From positions 1-64,000 of the forward strand of contig JAZSNN010000015.1 in assembly GCA_045536425.1 (NCBI GenBank): DNA of 64,000 nt. The letters are read 5' to 3'. The position numbers were made by a program, and so were the translations under genes. Source of the DNA: UBA11540 sp045536425 (GTDB lineage: Bacteria; Bacillota; Clostridia; Oscillospirales; Ruminococcaceae). The notes under the pieces were generated by a model, which saw only the letters and a list, made by a program, of their open reading frames with translations, searched no databases and was not told the origin of the DNA. Below are positions 32,979 through 40,677 of this stretch, one piece after another. The first letter of the stretch is position 1. The number at the start of each line of letters is the position of its first letter.

Positions 32979-33563
32979 ATGAACTTTCACAACGTAGTTT
33001 TCGAAACCTCATACGCTACTAGTGACGCGTTGCCTCAATCTGACCTTTTAGAGATAGCTTTTGCAGGTAGGTCAAACGTAGGAAAATCCTCGATGATAAA
33101 CAAGATTTTTAACAGGAAAAATCTTGCTAGAGTTAGTTCTATGCCGGGAAAAACTGCAACGATAAATTTTTTCAGACTTGAAAATATTAGATTTGTTGAT
33201 CTTCCCGGATATGGTTATGCCAAGGTTTCAAAAAGTGAAAAGCTACGCTGGGCAGAACTGATGGAGGGCTACTTTAACAGTGACCGCGATATTGCACTTG
33301 TAGTTCAGCTTGTTGATTTCAGACATCCTCCAACAAAAGATGACCTTTCGATGATTGACTTTTTGATTGAAATGGAGTTTCCGTTTATTGTTGTTTTGAC
33401 GAAAGCCGATAAGCTTTCGTCAAAACAACGCGACGAACGCTTGGAATCGCTCAAGAACGAAATTCCGTGTTTTGAAGATATTACAGTCATTGAGTTTTCC
33501 TCCGAAAGCGGAGAAGGTGTCGAGAAAATCAAAGATATAATTATTTCCATCTCTGAAGAATAA
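32979..33563 (+). CDS. engB: Ribosome biogenesis GTP-binding protein YsxC/YihA (EngB)
   Basis: This small essential GTPase takes part in assembly of the large ribosomal subunit. It shows AFAGRSNVGKSSMINKI (G1), the SMPGKTATINFF switch I, VDLPGYGYAKVS (G3) and VLTKADKLS (G4). At 194 residues it is normal length. Its ATG follows AGGAGAAG, right behind lon. Confidence 0.96.
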   Translation: MNFHNVVFETSYATSDALPQSDLLEIAFAGRSNVGKSSMINKIFNRKNLARVSSMPGKTATINFFRLENIRFVDLPGYGYAKVSKSEKLRWAELMEGYFNSDRDIALVVQLVDFRHPPTKDDLSMIDFLIEMEFPFIVVLTKADKLSSKQRDERLESLKNEIPCFEDITVIEFSSESGEGVEKIKDIIISISEE

Positions 33564-33578
33564 TTTTCAAAAAATCTA

Positions 33579-33607
33579 TTTACTTTCACGATGTAAAATG
33601 CTACAAT
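33579..33607 (+). promoter_or_regulatory. Promoter of the YerC-type regulator
   Basis: TTTACT (33579-33584) and TACAAT (33602-33607) are exactly 17 bp apart. It begins a three-gene unit ending at hslO. Confidence 0.65.
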
Positions 33608-33646
33608 GATAAAGAGCTAAACATAAAAGTGAAGGTAGGGAATAAA

Positions 33647-33940
33647 ATGGGAAATAAATTATCCGATGATTCTAACGTAACTTTTCTTTATAATGCTATT
33701 CTCGCTCTAGAGGATATGAAAGAGTGCAGTGCTTTTTTTGAAGATCTGTGTACTGTTCCTGAACTAAAAGCTATGGCACAGAGAATCGTTGTGGCTAAGA
33801 TGCTCAGCGAAGGATATGTTTATAGCGATATTGTTGAAAAGACGGGAGCAAGTACTGCTACTATCAGCCGTGTCAATCGTTCTCTAAACTATGGAATGGA
33901 CGGTTATACGGTAATATTTGAAAGATTGAAGGACAAATAA
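33647..33940 (+). CDS. YerC/YecD family TrpR-related DNA-binding protein
   Basis: This 97-residue helical protein has the Trp-repressor fold. The helix-turn-helix is visible in VYSDIVEKTGASTATISRVNRSL. The region before it, TVPELKAMAQRIVVAKML, corresponds to the TrpR core. The family is common in Bacillota and its regulon is not established. ATG 33647 has AGGTAGGG 6 nt upstream; an in-frame GTG at 33629 lies before that site and is less likely. The stop overlaps the start of the methyltransferase (TAATGA). Confidence 0.88.
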   Translation: MGNKLSDDSNVTFLYNAILALEDMKECSAFFEDLCTVPELKAMAQRIVVAKMLSEGYVYSDIVEKTGASTATISRVNRSLNYGMDGYTVIFERLKDK

Positions 33941-34677
33941 TGAGCAACTACTCGTTTTTTGCTAGGTTTTACGATAGCTTGACTTCAAACGTTGACTATC
34001 GACAGATGGCAAAGGCAATCGATGGATATATTTCCGTTCGTAGACCTGCTTCGAACATACTTCTCGACGTTGCGTGCGGAACGGGAAATCTTTCGGTTGA
34101 GCTTTCAAAACTCGGGTATGATGTGATTGGTACCGACTCTTCGTGCGAAATGCTTTCAGAAGCTGTAAAAAAAGCGTATGACACAGAAAAGCCTATACTG
34201 TTTTTAAATCAATCTATGGACGAGCTTGACCTTTACGGAACAGTAGGTGTTGCTGTTTGTACGCTTGACAGCGTAAATCACATTACCGACATAAATCAGC
34301 TTGATAAAGCATTTTCAAAGGTTTCACTGTTTCTTGAAAAAGACGGGTTGTTTGTTTTTGATATAAACACACCCTACAAGCACAATGTTGTTCTCGCAGA
34401 CAATACCTTTGTATACGATTGCGAGGATGTTTATTGCGTTTGGCAAAATAGCACCGAGAATGGAAAAACAACCATAAATCTCGATTTTTTTGAAAATGAC
34501 GGTGATGTATATTACAGAAGCAGTGAAAGCTTCTGTGAGGTTGCGTATACTACCGATGAAATCGAATCCTTGCTTTCTAAAAACGGATTTTATGTCGTCG
34601 CAAAATATGACGACTACACCGTACAGCAGGTGAAGGAAGATACACAAAGAATAGTTTATATCGTAGGGAAGGTATAA
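33940..34677 (+). CDS. Class I SAM-dependent methyltransferase
   Basis: This 245-residue protein has a Rossmann methyltransferase core. Motif I is LLDVACGTGNLS; the acidic residue after strand 2 lies in VIGTDSS; motif II is GVAVCTLDSVNHI. DGLFVFDINTPYKHN fits a family of clostridial methyltransferases with unknown substrates. Translation is coupled to the TrpR-type regulator. hslO follows within 3 nt. Confidence 0.85.
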   Translation: MSNYSFFARFYDSLTSNVDYRQMAKAIDGYISVRRPASNILLDVACGTGNLSVELSKLGYDVIGTDSSCEMLSEAVKKAYDTEKPILFLNQSMDELDLYGTVGVAVCTLDSVNHITDINQLDKAFSKVSLFLEKDGLFVFDINTPYKHNVVLADNTFVYDCEDVYCVWQNSTENGKTTINLDFFENDGDVYYRSSESFCEVAYTTDEIESLLSKNGFYVVAKYDDYTVQQVKEDTQRIVYIVGKV

Positions 34678-34679
34678 CT

Positions 34680-35567
34680 TTGGGAAAGATTAGAAGATAT
34701 ATATCAGAAGACGGTTTGGTTGTTATGGTGGTTGCGGACACAACCTCGATGGTCTTTCGCGCTGAACAGATACACCAAACCTCTGCTGTTGTTACAGCTG
34801 CCCTCGGCAGACTTCTTACTGCATCTTCTCTTATGGGAAGTATGATGAAGAATAACGATGATTCTATCACGCTTAGAATGTCGGGAGGGGGTCCTAGCGG
34901 TTCGGTTATTGCTGTTTCTGATTCACAAGGAAACGCGAGAGGATACGTTCAAAATCCGATTGTCGAGCTTGAGCTTAACAAATACGGAAAGCTTGACGTC
35001 TCCGGAGCAGTAGGTAAGGACGGATATCTCTATGTTATAAAAGACCTTGGCTTCGGCGAACCGTACATTGGACAAATTCCGATAGTTTCGGGAGAGATTG
35101 CTGAGGATATTGCAGCGTACTATGCAAACAGTGAGCAGATACCTACTGTTTGTGCTTTGGGTGTTTTGGTAGATACAGACCTCACTGTAAAATGCGCAGG
35201 AGGATATTTGATACAGCTTTTGCCCGGTGCATCGGAGGACACAATTTCTGCTTTGGAGAACAACATCAACAGCATTTTACCTATAACAGAAATGCTTAAT
35301 CGGGGAATGTCGCTCGATGAGATATGTAATGTTGCTCTTGATGGATTCAAGCCTCAGCTTCTTGATGAGGTTTCGGTTGAATATCGTTGCAATTGTTCTA
35401 AAAAACGCGTAGAACAGGCACTTATTAGTGTTGGAAAAGAAGAGTTGCAAAAGATTGCAGAGGAAGAACAGGAAACTCAGGTTGAATGTCATTTCTGCGA
35501 CAAGAAATATGTCTTTACTAACGAAGAAATCAAAAACTTGATAAAAAATAGTGAAAGCGACCGATAA
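34680..35567 (+). CDS. hslO: Redox-regulated chaperone Hsp33
   Basis: Hsp33 is a holdase activated by oxidation. The four zinc-binding Cys are in CNCSKK and CHFCDKKY near the C terminus. The N-terminal core contains GRLLTASSLMGSMMK and GYLIQLLPGA. The 295-residue length is normal. The start is TTG 34680, with AGGGAAGGT 6 nt upstream; no nearby ATG is in frame. Its stop codon lies inside the terminator hairpin. Confidence 0.95.
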   Translation: MGKIRRYISEDGLVVMVVADTTSMVFRAEQIHQTSAVVTAALGRLLTASSLMGSMMKNNDDSITLRMSGGGPSGSVIAVSDSQGNARGYVQNPIVELELNKYGKLDVSGAVGKDGYLYVIKDLGFGEPYIGQIPIVSGEIAEDIAAYYANSEQIPTVCALGVLVDTDLTVKCAGGYLIQLLPGASEDTISALENNINSILPITEMLNRGMSLDEICNVALDGFKPQLLDEVSVEYRCNCSKKRVEQALISVGKEELQKIAEEEQETQVECHFCDKKYVFTNEEIKNLIKNSESDR

Positions 35568-35582
35568 AATCGGCCGCTTTTT
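35557..35582 (+). terminator. Terminator overlapping the end of hslO
   Basis: GCGACCGAT (35557-35565) pairs with ATCGGCCGC (35569-35577), one mismatch, loop AAA, then TTTTT. The hslO stop codon lies inside it. Confidence 0.85.
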
Positions 35583-35587
35583 CATTT

Positions 35588-35734
35588 TTAGTAGTTTTGG
35601 TTGTTGTTCTTTTGATTGTTGCTTTGATTATTCTTCTGGTTTTTGTTCTGATTATTGTTCTGGTTATTCTGATTGTTGTTCTGATTATTGTTCTGGTTTC
35701 TACTATCAAGATGGTTGTTTCTTTCGTTGTTCAT
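35588..35734 (-). CDS. Asn/Gln-rich 48-residue micro-ORF
   Basis: On the minus strand ATG 35734 opens a 48-codon frame ending in TAA at 35588. About 65 percent of residues are Asn or Gln, in runs such as NQNNNQNNNQ. It begins MNNERNNHLDSRNQ and ends with Tyr. AGAGGTG lies exactly 6 nt before the ATG, an excellent ribosome-binding site. A possible forespore-type promoter is upstream. No family function is known to me. The plus-strand frame through the same bases is Cys/Ser-rich and has no ribosome-binding site. The gene is probable rather than certain. Confidence 0.6.
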   Translation of the reverse strand: MNNERNNHLDSRNQNNNQNNNQNNQNNNQNKNQKNNQSNNQKNNNQNY

Positions 35735-35758
35735 TGAATTCACCTCTTTTCTTAATAT

Positions 35759-35787
35759 AAGTATTTGCTTTTTGTGATTATCTATAC
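35759..35787 (-). promoter_or_regulatory. Candidate forespore-type promoter of the Asn/Gln-rich micro-ORF
   Basis: On the minus strand GTATA (35787-35783) precedes AATACTT (35765-35759) by 17 nt. GTATA fits the G-H-A-T-R -35 of SigF and SigG. The -10 heptamer and spacing are identical to those upstream of sigG. Partial consensus only. Confidence 0.35.
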
Positions 35788-35820
35788 AGAATATTGAGAG
35801 TTATAAACTAATTTCAAAAA

Positions 35821-35849
35821 TTGACAAATTGCCATCGGTATGGTAAAAT
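35821..35849 (+). promoter_or_regulatory. Promoter of the SGNH lipoprotein
   Basis: A perfect TTGACA (35821-35826), 17-bp spacer, TAAAAT (35844-35849), with TATGG before the -10. One of the strongest promoter matches in the window. Confidence 0.8.
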
Positions 35850-35892
35850 AATATGGTAATTTTCACTTTTTTATAAAATAAAGGAGTAAAAG

Positions 35893-37608
35893 ATGATAAA
35901 AAGATCTTTGGGTTTTTCGGCTGTCATACTCGCTTTTTCCTTTCTTGTATCTTGCACACAAGCCGATTCCTCATCTCTTGCAACATCGTCTGACGATATA
36001 ATATCTGAAACAGTATCCGAAACAACAAGCAGTGTTAGCGATACAAGCGCTGATATTTCTTCTGAAGCTTCAAGTCTCGAAACAAGTTCCGTTGAAAATC
36101 AGGAGGGTGATTTGAACGAAGAAACTGCTTTGTATGAACGACAGGATTTGAAAAAAGGCTACGTTTATAACACGGCAAAAATTTTGTGCTTTGGCGATTC
36201 GTTTACTGCCGGAAGCGGTACCGATGGAGGATATAGATACTATCTGTTTGAAAAGCTCTATCAAGCGGGTGCCGTGTTTGAGTTTGTCGGACAGTATCAG
36301 CATAACTACTATAATCTTCCTTCTCAGTATTCTCTGCATCTTGCTGTTGGCAGTAAAAAGACCGATGAAGCTGTTTCTATGTACACAAGCTACGTTGAAA
36401 AGTACGGCAATGATTATGACATCATTCTCTGTATGTTTGGAGTTAACGACTGCTATGTACCGCGAACGGCAGATGAAATATTGGGATATTATTCAGAGCT
36501 TTTGAATACTATATACGAAGATAAAGAAGATGCTATAATTTACATCGCATCACTGCCCTTTGTCGATAGTGCTTTTGCTGAATTTAATCAAAGAATAGAA
36601 GCATTTTGTACTTCGTATGCAACCGAAAACCAAAAAGAAGTCCATTTCGTAGATATGAACGGTAAGTATGCGCTCGACAGAACCGTTGATTGTATGTCTG
36701 CGGGTGACAACCATCCAAATAACTCGGGAAATAATAAGATAGCTTTTTCTTGGTATGATGCTATTGTAAACCGAGTTCTTGAGTTTAATGATAATCCTGT
36801 AAAGGCTTCTGACAAAACAGTAAATGCCGAAAGCATTACCCTGAGTGCTTCTAGTGCAGAGCTTGGAATAAACGAACGTCTTTCACTAAATTTCGAGGTT
36901 CTTCCTGCTGAAACAAGTGTTAAAACTGTTTCTTGGACCAGTAGTGATGAAACCGTTGCTATAGTGGATAATTACGGCATAGTAACTCCAATAGCAAAGG
37001 GAACGGCTACGATAATCGCGACAACTCTTGACGGTCAACTTACCTCGGAGTGCCTTGTTACTGTTGTAGACACAAAATCTTTGCTCACCGATTCCTATAC
37101 ACAGGAAATCTTTGACTCCAAGTTTACCACCACAGAAATGTGGGTGGGAGACGTTGATATGATCAAAACTGACTTAGGTTATGCTACGACTGCTTGGGTT
37201 GGCGATTCAAAGACCATAACAACTGCTAAAGAAGTCGACCTTGGCGATAATTTTATGATTGATATCAGGTATAGCGTTCTTGGCGGAGAGGAAGCGACGA
37301 ACGATAACAAGTATTCTTCTGTAACTTTCGGTGATTTTAGGCTTGTTATTTCGCGTTGCGCGGGGAAAATTGAACTTTTCAAAGGTGACGAGTCACTAGG
37401 TAGTTATAAATACCACTCTATAACCAACAGGTTTGAGGATTATAAGGTTGTTTATAATATGGGTGATATTGCTGTTTTGAGGGGTTCAGAGACTTTGTTC
37501 ACTGCAAAAACTGATGCCGAATCTGTTAAATCTGTCTTGTCTTATACTTGGAATACAAGCTGGAACAAAGCTACTTGTATGTATATTAAGGCTTATAAAT
37601 CCAAATAA
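35893..37608 (+). CDS. SGNH/GDSL hydrolase lipoprotein with Big_2 domain
   Basis: A signal peptide ends in the lipobox LVSC (Cys about 21), so the protein is anchored outside the membrane. A Ser/Thr/Glu-rich stalk follows (about 22-75). The SGNH esterase domain has Ser in GDS (101-103), GVND (183-186) and the D272/H274 pair in DNHP. A bacterial Ig-like (Big_2) domain occupies about 315-395 (VNAESITLSASS to CLVTV). The last 170 residues look like a beta-sandwich carbohydrate-binding domain. A likely role is removing acyl groups from glycans at the cell surface; the substrate is unknown. AAGGAG lies 6 nt before ATG. Confidence 0.87.
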   Translation: MIKRSLGFSAVILAFSFLVSCTQADSSSLATSSDDIISETVSETTSSVSDTSADISSEASSLETSSVENQEGDLNEETALYERQDLKKGYVYNTAKILCFGDSFTAGSGTDGGYRYYLFEKLYQAGAVFEFVGQYQHNYYNLPSQYSLHLAVGSKKTDEAVSMYTSYVEKYGNDYDIILCMFGVNDCYVPRTADEILGYYSELLNTIYEDKEDAIIYIASLPFVDSAFAEFNQRIEAFCTSYATENQKEVHFVDMNGKYALDRTVDCMSAGDNHPNNSGNNKIAFSWYDAIVNRVLEFNDNPVKASDKTVNAESITLSASSAELGINERLSLNFEVLPAETSVKTVSWTSSDETVAIVDNYGIVTPIAKGTATIIATTLDGQLTSECLVTVVDTKSLLTDSYTQEIFDSKFTTTEMWVGDVDMIKTDLGYATTAWVGDSKTITTAKEVDLGDNFMIDIRYSVLGGEEATNDNKYSSVTFGDFRLVISRCAGKIELFKGDESLGSYKYHSITNRFEDYKVVYNMGDIAVLRGSETLFTAKTDAESVKSVLSYTWNTSWNKATCMYIKAYKSK

Positions 37609-37631
37609 AATAATTTTTTTCCAATAAACTG

Positions 37632-37660
37632 TTGATATTATAATAAACTTATGATAGACT
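37632..37660 (+). promoter_or_regulatory. Promoter of acpP
   Basis: TTGATA (37632-37637), 17-bp spacer, TAGACT (37655-37660) preceded by ATGA. The -10 is weak but the spacing and TGN extension are good. Confidence 0.5.
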
Positions 37661-37720
37661 ATGAGTGTATTTATGATATCATTAACATTTGATACCTATT
37701 TATTTTCAGGAGGAACTTTT

Positions 37721-37948
37721 ATGGTGTTCGAAAAAGTAAGAGACATTTTGTGTGATCAGCTTGACGTTAATGAAGAGGATGTTACTATGGAATCTTCCAT
37801 AGCAGAGGACCTTGGAGCCGATTCCCTCGACGTTGTGGATCTTATTATGTCGCTCGAAGATGAGTTTGACATGGAAGTTCCCGACGAGCAGGTTGAAAAT
37901 GTCAAAACTGTTGGAGACCTCGTTAGATTTATCGAACAGTCTGTTTAA
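37721..37948 (+). CDS. acpP: Acyl carrier protein
   Basis: ACP carries fatty-acid intermediates on a phosphopantetheine arm. The attachment Ser lies in GADSLDVVDL. The protein is short (75 residues) and very acidic, with a typical VPDEQVENVKTVGDLV segment. ATG 37721 has AGGAGGA 6 nt upstream; an in-frame ATG at 37661 sits right at the promoter and is unlikely. It is a single-gene unit with its own promoter and terminator. Confidence 0.96.
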   Translation: MVFEKVRDILCDQLDVNEEDVTMESSIAEDLGADSLDVVDLIMSLEDEFDMEVPDEQVENVKTVGDLVRFIEQSV

Positions 37949-37953
37949 GGAAT

Positions 37954-37980
37954 AAAGACCGTCGTATGACGGTCTTTTCA
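37954..37980 (+). terminator. Terminator of acpP
   Basis: AAAGACCGTC (37954-37963) pairs with GACGGTCTTT (37968-37977), loop GTAT, then T-rich sequence. Strong intrinsic terminator. Confidence 0.9.
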
Positions 37981-37995
37981 TTTTTATTTCATCAG

Positions 37996-38026
37996 AAAAG
38001 AGCTCTGCTTTAGCAGAGCTCTTTTT
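37996..38026 (-). terminator. Terminator of the asd-dapA unit
   Basis: A 14-bp perfect stem (37996-38009 with 38012-38025) is flanked by A and T runs. It ends the minus-strand operon; the stop codon of the last gene lies inside it. It may also back up the acpP terminator. Confidence 0.88.
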
Positions 38027-38480
38027 TAAAGTTCAAATCAAGATTTGCCTCAAACCCGTTTATAAATTTCTTCAAGCAACCGCAAACTTCTAAAGCAGGG
38101 AAAAAGATTTGCGTTTCTTTTTTTGAGGTGCTTATTCTTTCGATGCAGATTTGTTGATTTTCAAAATATTTTGTTGAAATTCTTGCTATACTGATAGAAG
38201 AATTTGAGGGTGATGAGATAGAAAGTCGGCATATTCCGCTTCTTATTGTTATGGCGTTGTACGGTGTCGTTTCTTTTTTGAAGACTGAGGCGATTGTGGA
38301 TATATATTTGTCGGGTGCTACGATTATTGCATCTACAAGTCCTGAGGGCTTTACGTTGCAGGTTACCAGCTCCATATCGTTATTATCCAAAAAGTCGGTT
38401 ATTTGCCCCAATGAACTTTCTATATTTCGTATCGTAATAAGATTGAGGTTTTCGCAGGCTGATATTTTGTATGACTTCAA
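38010..38480 (-). CDS. Small ACT-like protein at the end of the lysine operon
   Basis: This protein of about 156 residues is not one I can name. Parts resemble tandem ACT domains as in the regulatory end of aspartokinase. The segment around SSISIARISTKYFEN and ICIERISTSKKETQIFF has the ACT pattern, with the ISTS element common in aspartokinases. No kinase domain is present. The start is probably TTG 38480, overlapping the dapA stop (TTGA), so translation may be coupled. A weak GATGATG site precedes it. By position it may sense lysine or threonine. Function is inferred. Confidence 0.6.
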   Translation of the reverse strand: MKSYKISACENLNLITIRNIESSLGQITDFLDNNDMELVTCNVKPSGLVDAIIVAPDKYISTIASVFKKETTPYNAITIRSGICRLSISSPSNSSISIARISTKYFENQQICIERISTSKKETQIFFPALEVCGCLKKFINGFEANLDLNFKKELC

Positions 38481-39379
38481 ATTACATCATCTTCAATCAA
38501 TTTGTGCTTTTTAAGCGTTTTTAAAACTAAACCTTCGCTTTCAGCACTAAGTTTTGTCAGGGGCAACCTGCAACCGCCAACATCAAACCCCATAGCATTT
38601 AAAGCGTATTTTATTGGCATTGGGTTTACTTCACAAAAGATGGCTTCAACGATATCCAAATATTCCAGTTGCAGATTTTTGCTTTCTTCGGTTTTGTGCT
38701 CAAAGAACAACCTGCAAATCTTTGAGACGATATAGGGGAGAATGTTTGAAAGAACTGAAATTACACCTTGACCGCCCAAGGAAAGTATAGGAACAATTTG
38801 GTCATCGTTTCCCGAATATATCCACAGATCTTCTTTACATAACATAGCGGTTTTTGCAACAGAAGAGATGTTTCCTCCTGCTTCTTTCACAGCGACGATA
38901 TTTTCGTGCTCTGAGAGCTTTTTGTATGTTTGAGGAAGGATGTTCATTCCCGTTCTTAAAGGAACGTTGTAGAGTATTATTGGTTTGTTTACGGCATCGG
39001 CTATTTTAAAATAGTGACTAACCAGTCCATCTTGGGATGTTTTGTTGTAGTATGGCGTTACAACCAGTAATCCGTCTGCACCGATTTCACAGCATTTTTT
39101 TGATTGCTCTATAGCGTGAGCGGTATCGTTACTGCCGCTACCCGCTATAACAGGCACCCTGCCGTTTACCTGTTCACAACAAAACTCCGTTACACGAAGG
39201 TGCTCGGTATAAGAGAGAGTAGATGCTTCTCCCGTGGTTCCGCAAACCACAATAGCATCTACTCCCGATTTAATTTGAAATTCTATAAGATTTTTTAAAC
39301 TGTCATAATTTATTGAACCGTCTTGATGAAGCGGGGTTACAATTGCAGTAGCCACGCCCGTAAAAATGCGTTTCTTCAG
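38477..39379 (-). CDS. dapA: 4-hydroxy-tetrahydrodipicolinate synthase
   Basis: DapA condenses aspartate semialdehyde and pyruvate, the first step of lysine and meso-diaminopimelate synthesis. VVCGTTGEASTL holds the conserved Thr pair. ILYNVPLRTGM has the catalytic Tyr and substrate-binding Arg. VAVKEAGGNIS holds the Schiff-base Lys. With the first in-frame GTG (39355) the protein would lack its first strand. CTG at 39379 has AGAGGTG exactly 6 nt before it and an in-frame stop just upstream. It gives KKRIFTGVATAIVTP, a normal DapA N terminus. I therefore annotate a CTG start. asd lies upstream with a short gap. Confidence 0.9.
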   Translation of the reverse strand: MKKRIFTGVATAIVTPLHQDGSINYDSLKNLIEFQIKSGVDAIVVCGTTGEASTLSYTEHLRVTEFCCEQVNGRVPVIAGSGSNDTAHAIEQSKKCCEIGADGLLVVTPYYNKTSQDGLVSHYFKIADAVNKPIILYNVPLRTGMNILPQTYKKLSEHENIVAVKEAGGNISSVAKTAMLCKEDLWIYSGNDDQIVPILSLGGQGVISVLSNILPYIVSKICRLFFEHKTEESKNLQLEYLDIVEAIFCEVNPMPIKYALNAMGFDVGGCRLPLTKLSAESEGLVLKTLKKHKLIEDDVI

Positions 39380-39403
39380 TTACCGCACCTCTTTCAAGAA
39401 ATA

Positions 39404-40483
39404 TCAGTCCATATATCCCTTAGCACAGAGAAGTTCAGCCATCAAAACGCCGCCGCCTGCAGCTCCGCGAAGGGTGTTATGTGACAAGCATACAAATTTG
39501 TAGTCGTAGTGTGTGTCTTCACGCAAACGTCCCATAGAAACCGCCATACCGTTTTCGAGGTTTCTGTCGAGCTTTGTCTGAGGACGATTGTCTTCCTCAA
39601 AGTAGTTGAGGAACTGCTTGGGAGCGGAGGGAAGTTCAAGTTCTTGAGGAACACCGGAAAACTCTGCCCAACGCTTTTTGATTTCTTCGATAGAGGGTTT
39701 GTTTTCGAAAGAAACAAACACAGCTGCCATATGACCGTCGGTTACAGGAACTCTAAAGCACTGAGAGGTGATAGAAGGAGAGGTAGCATCCACGATCTTG
39801 TCGCCTTCGATTTTACCAAAAATCTTCAAAGGCTCGATGTTGCTCTTTTCCTCTTCGCCGCCAATGAACGGAATAACATTGTCAACGATTTCAGGCATTG
39901 TTTCAAAGGTCTTGCCGGCACCGGAAATAGCCTGATATGTACAAGCAAGAACCATAGTTACACCAAAGTCCATAAGAGGGAAGATTGCAGGAACATAGCT
40001 CTGAAGTGAACAGTTGGATTTTACAGCGACAAATCCGCGCTTTGTTCCGAGTCTCTTGCGCTGCGCGTGGATTATCTCAGCGTGCTCGGGGTTGATTTCA
40101 GGAACGATCATAGGAACGTCAGGAGTATGTCTGTGGGCAGAGTTGTTGGAGACAACAGGGCACTCAGCCTTTGCATATTTTTCCTCGAGAGCCTTGATTT
40201 CGTCCTTTTTCATATCAACAGCACAGAACACAAAGTCAACCTGAGCGGTGATTTTTTCAATATCTGCAACAGCGTCCATAACAACCATTTCCTTTACCTT
40301 TTCGGGGATAGGGGTTGTCATAGCCCATTTCTTTTCAACACATTCAAAATAGGTTTTACCTGCAGATCTGGAAGATGCAGCGAGAACCTTGATGTTGAAC
40401 CAAGGATGGTTTTCAAGAAGGGTGATAAACCTCTGACCTACCATTCCTGTGGCACCGATAATACCAACGTTGTAAGTTTTCAT
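39404..40483 (-). CDS. asd: Aspartate-semialdehyde dehydrogenase
   Basis: Asd reduces aspartyl phosphate to aspartate semialdehyde, the branch point to lysine, threonine and methionine. The NADP-binding motif is GIIGATGMVGQRF. The active-site Cys is in KSNCSLQSYVPA, and a substrate-binding His in TDGHMAAVF. At 359 residues it belongs to the type shared with archaea and fungi rather than the usual Bacillota form. ATG follows GGAGGAATC. It starts the asd-dapA-ACT unit. Confidence 0.94.
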   Translation of the reverse strand: MKTYNVGIIGATGMVGQRFITLLENHPWFNIKVLAASSRSAGKTYFECVEKKWAMTTPIPEKVKEMVVMDAVADIEKITAQVDFVFCAVDMKKDEIKALEEKYAKAECPVVSNNSAHRHTPDVPMIVPEINPEHAEIIHAQRKRLGTKRGFVAVKSNCSLQSYVPAIFPLMDFGVTMVLACTYQAISGAGKTFETMPEIVDNVIPFIGGEEEKSNIEPLKIFGKIEGDKIVDATSPSITSQCFRVPVTDGHMAAVFVSFENKPSIEEIKKRWAEFSGVPQELELPSAPKQFLNYFEEDNRPQTKLDRNLENGMAVSMGRLREDTHYDYKFVCLSHNTLRGAAGGGVLMAELLCAKGYMD

Positions 40484-40551
40484 TTTAGATTCCTCCGTGT
40501 TAATATAGTATGTCGCTTCAAATCACGTTGTTCTGCAATAATTTTAAAAAA

Positions 40552-40580
40552 ATCATATATGGTATTGACGATTTGAGCAA
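40552..40580 (-). promoter_or_regulatory. Promoter of asd-dapA
   Basis: On the minus strand TTGCTC (40580-40575), 17-bp spacer, TATGAT (40557-40552). About 60 nt of leader follow. The divergent side towards queA has no clear promoter; TTGACG (40565-40570) with TAACAT (40588-40593) is a possibility. I see no lysine riboswitch in the 194-bp gap. Confidence 0.5.
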
Positions 40581-40677
40581 AATGTTATAACATTTAAAGG
40601 GTGTTTAACATCTCATAATATAATATCATTTGTCTATAGTGTTGTCAAATATTTTTAGAGCAAAAAGGATAAAAAAT

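Noticed and set aside
35551..35760. Cys/Ser-rich frame of 69 codons on the plus strand
   Set aside because: No ribosome-binding site; it starts inside hslO and its composition is the complement of the Asn/Gln-rich minus-strand frame.
40484..40677. Lysine riboswitch upstream of asd or preQ1 riboswitch upstream of queA
   Set aside because: I could not find the expected stems or a C-rich loop and A-rich tail; the gap is AT-rich and short. A covariance search would settle it.
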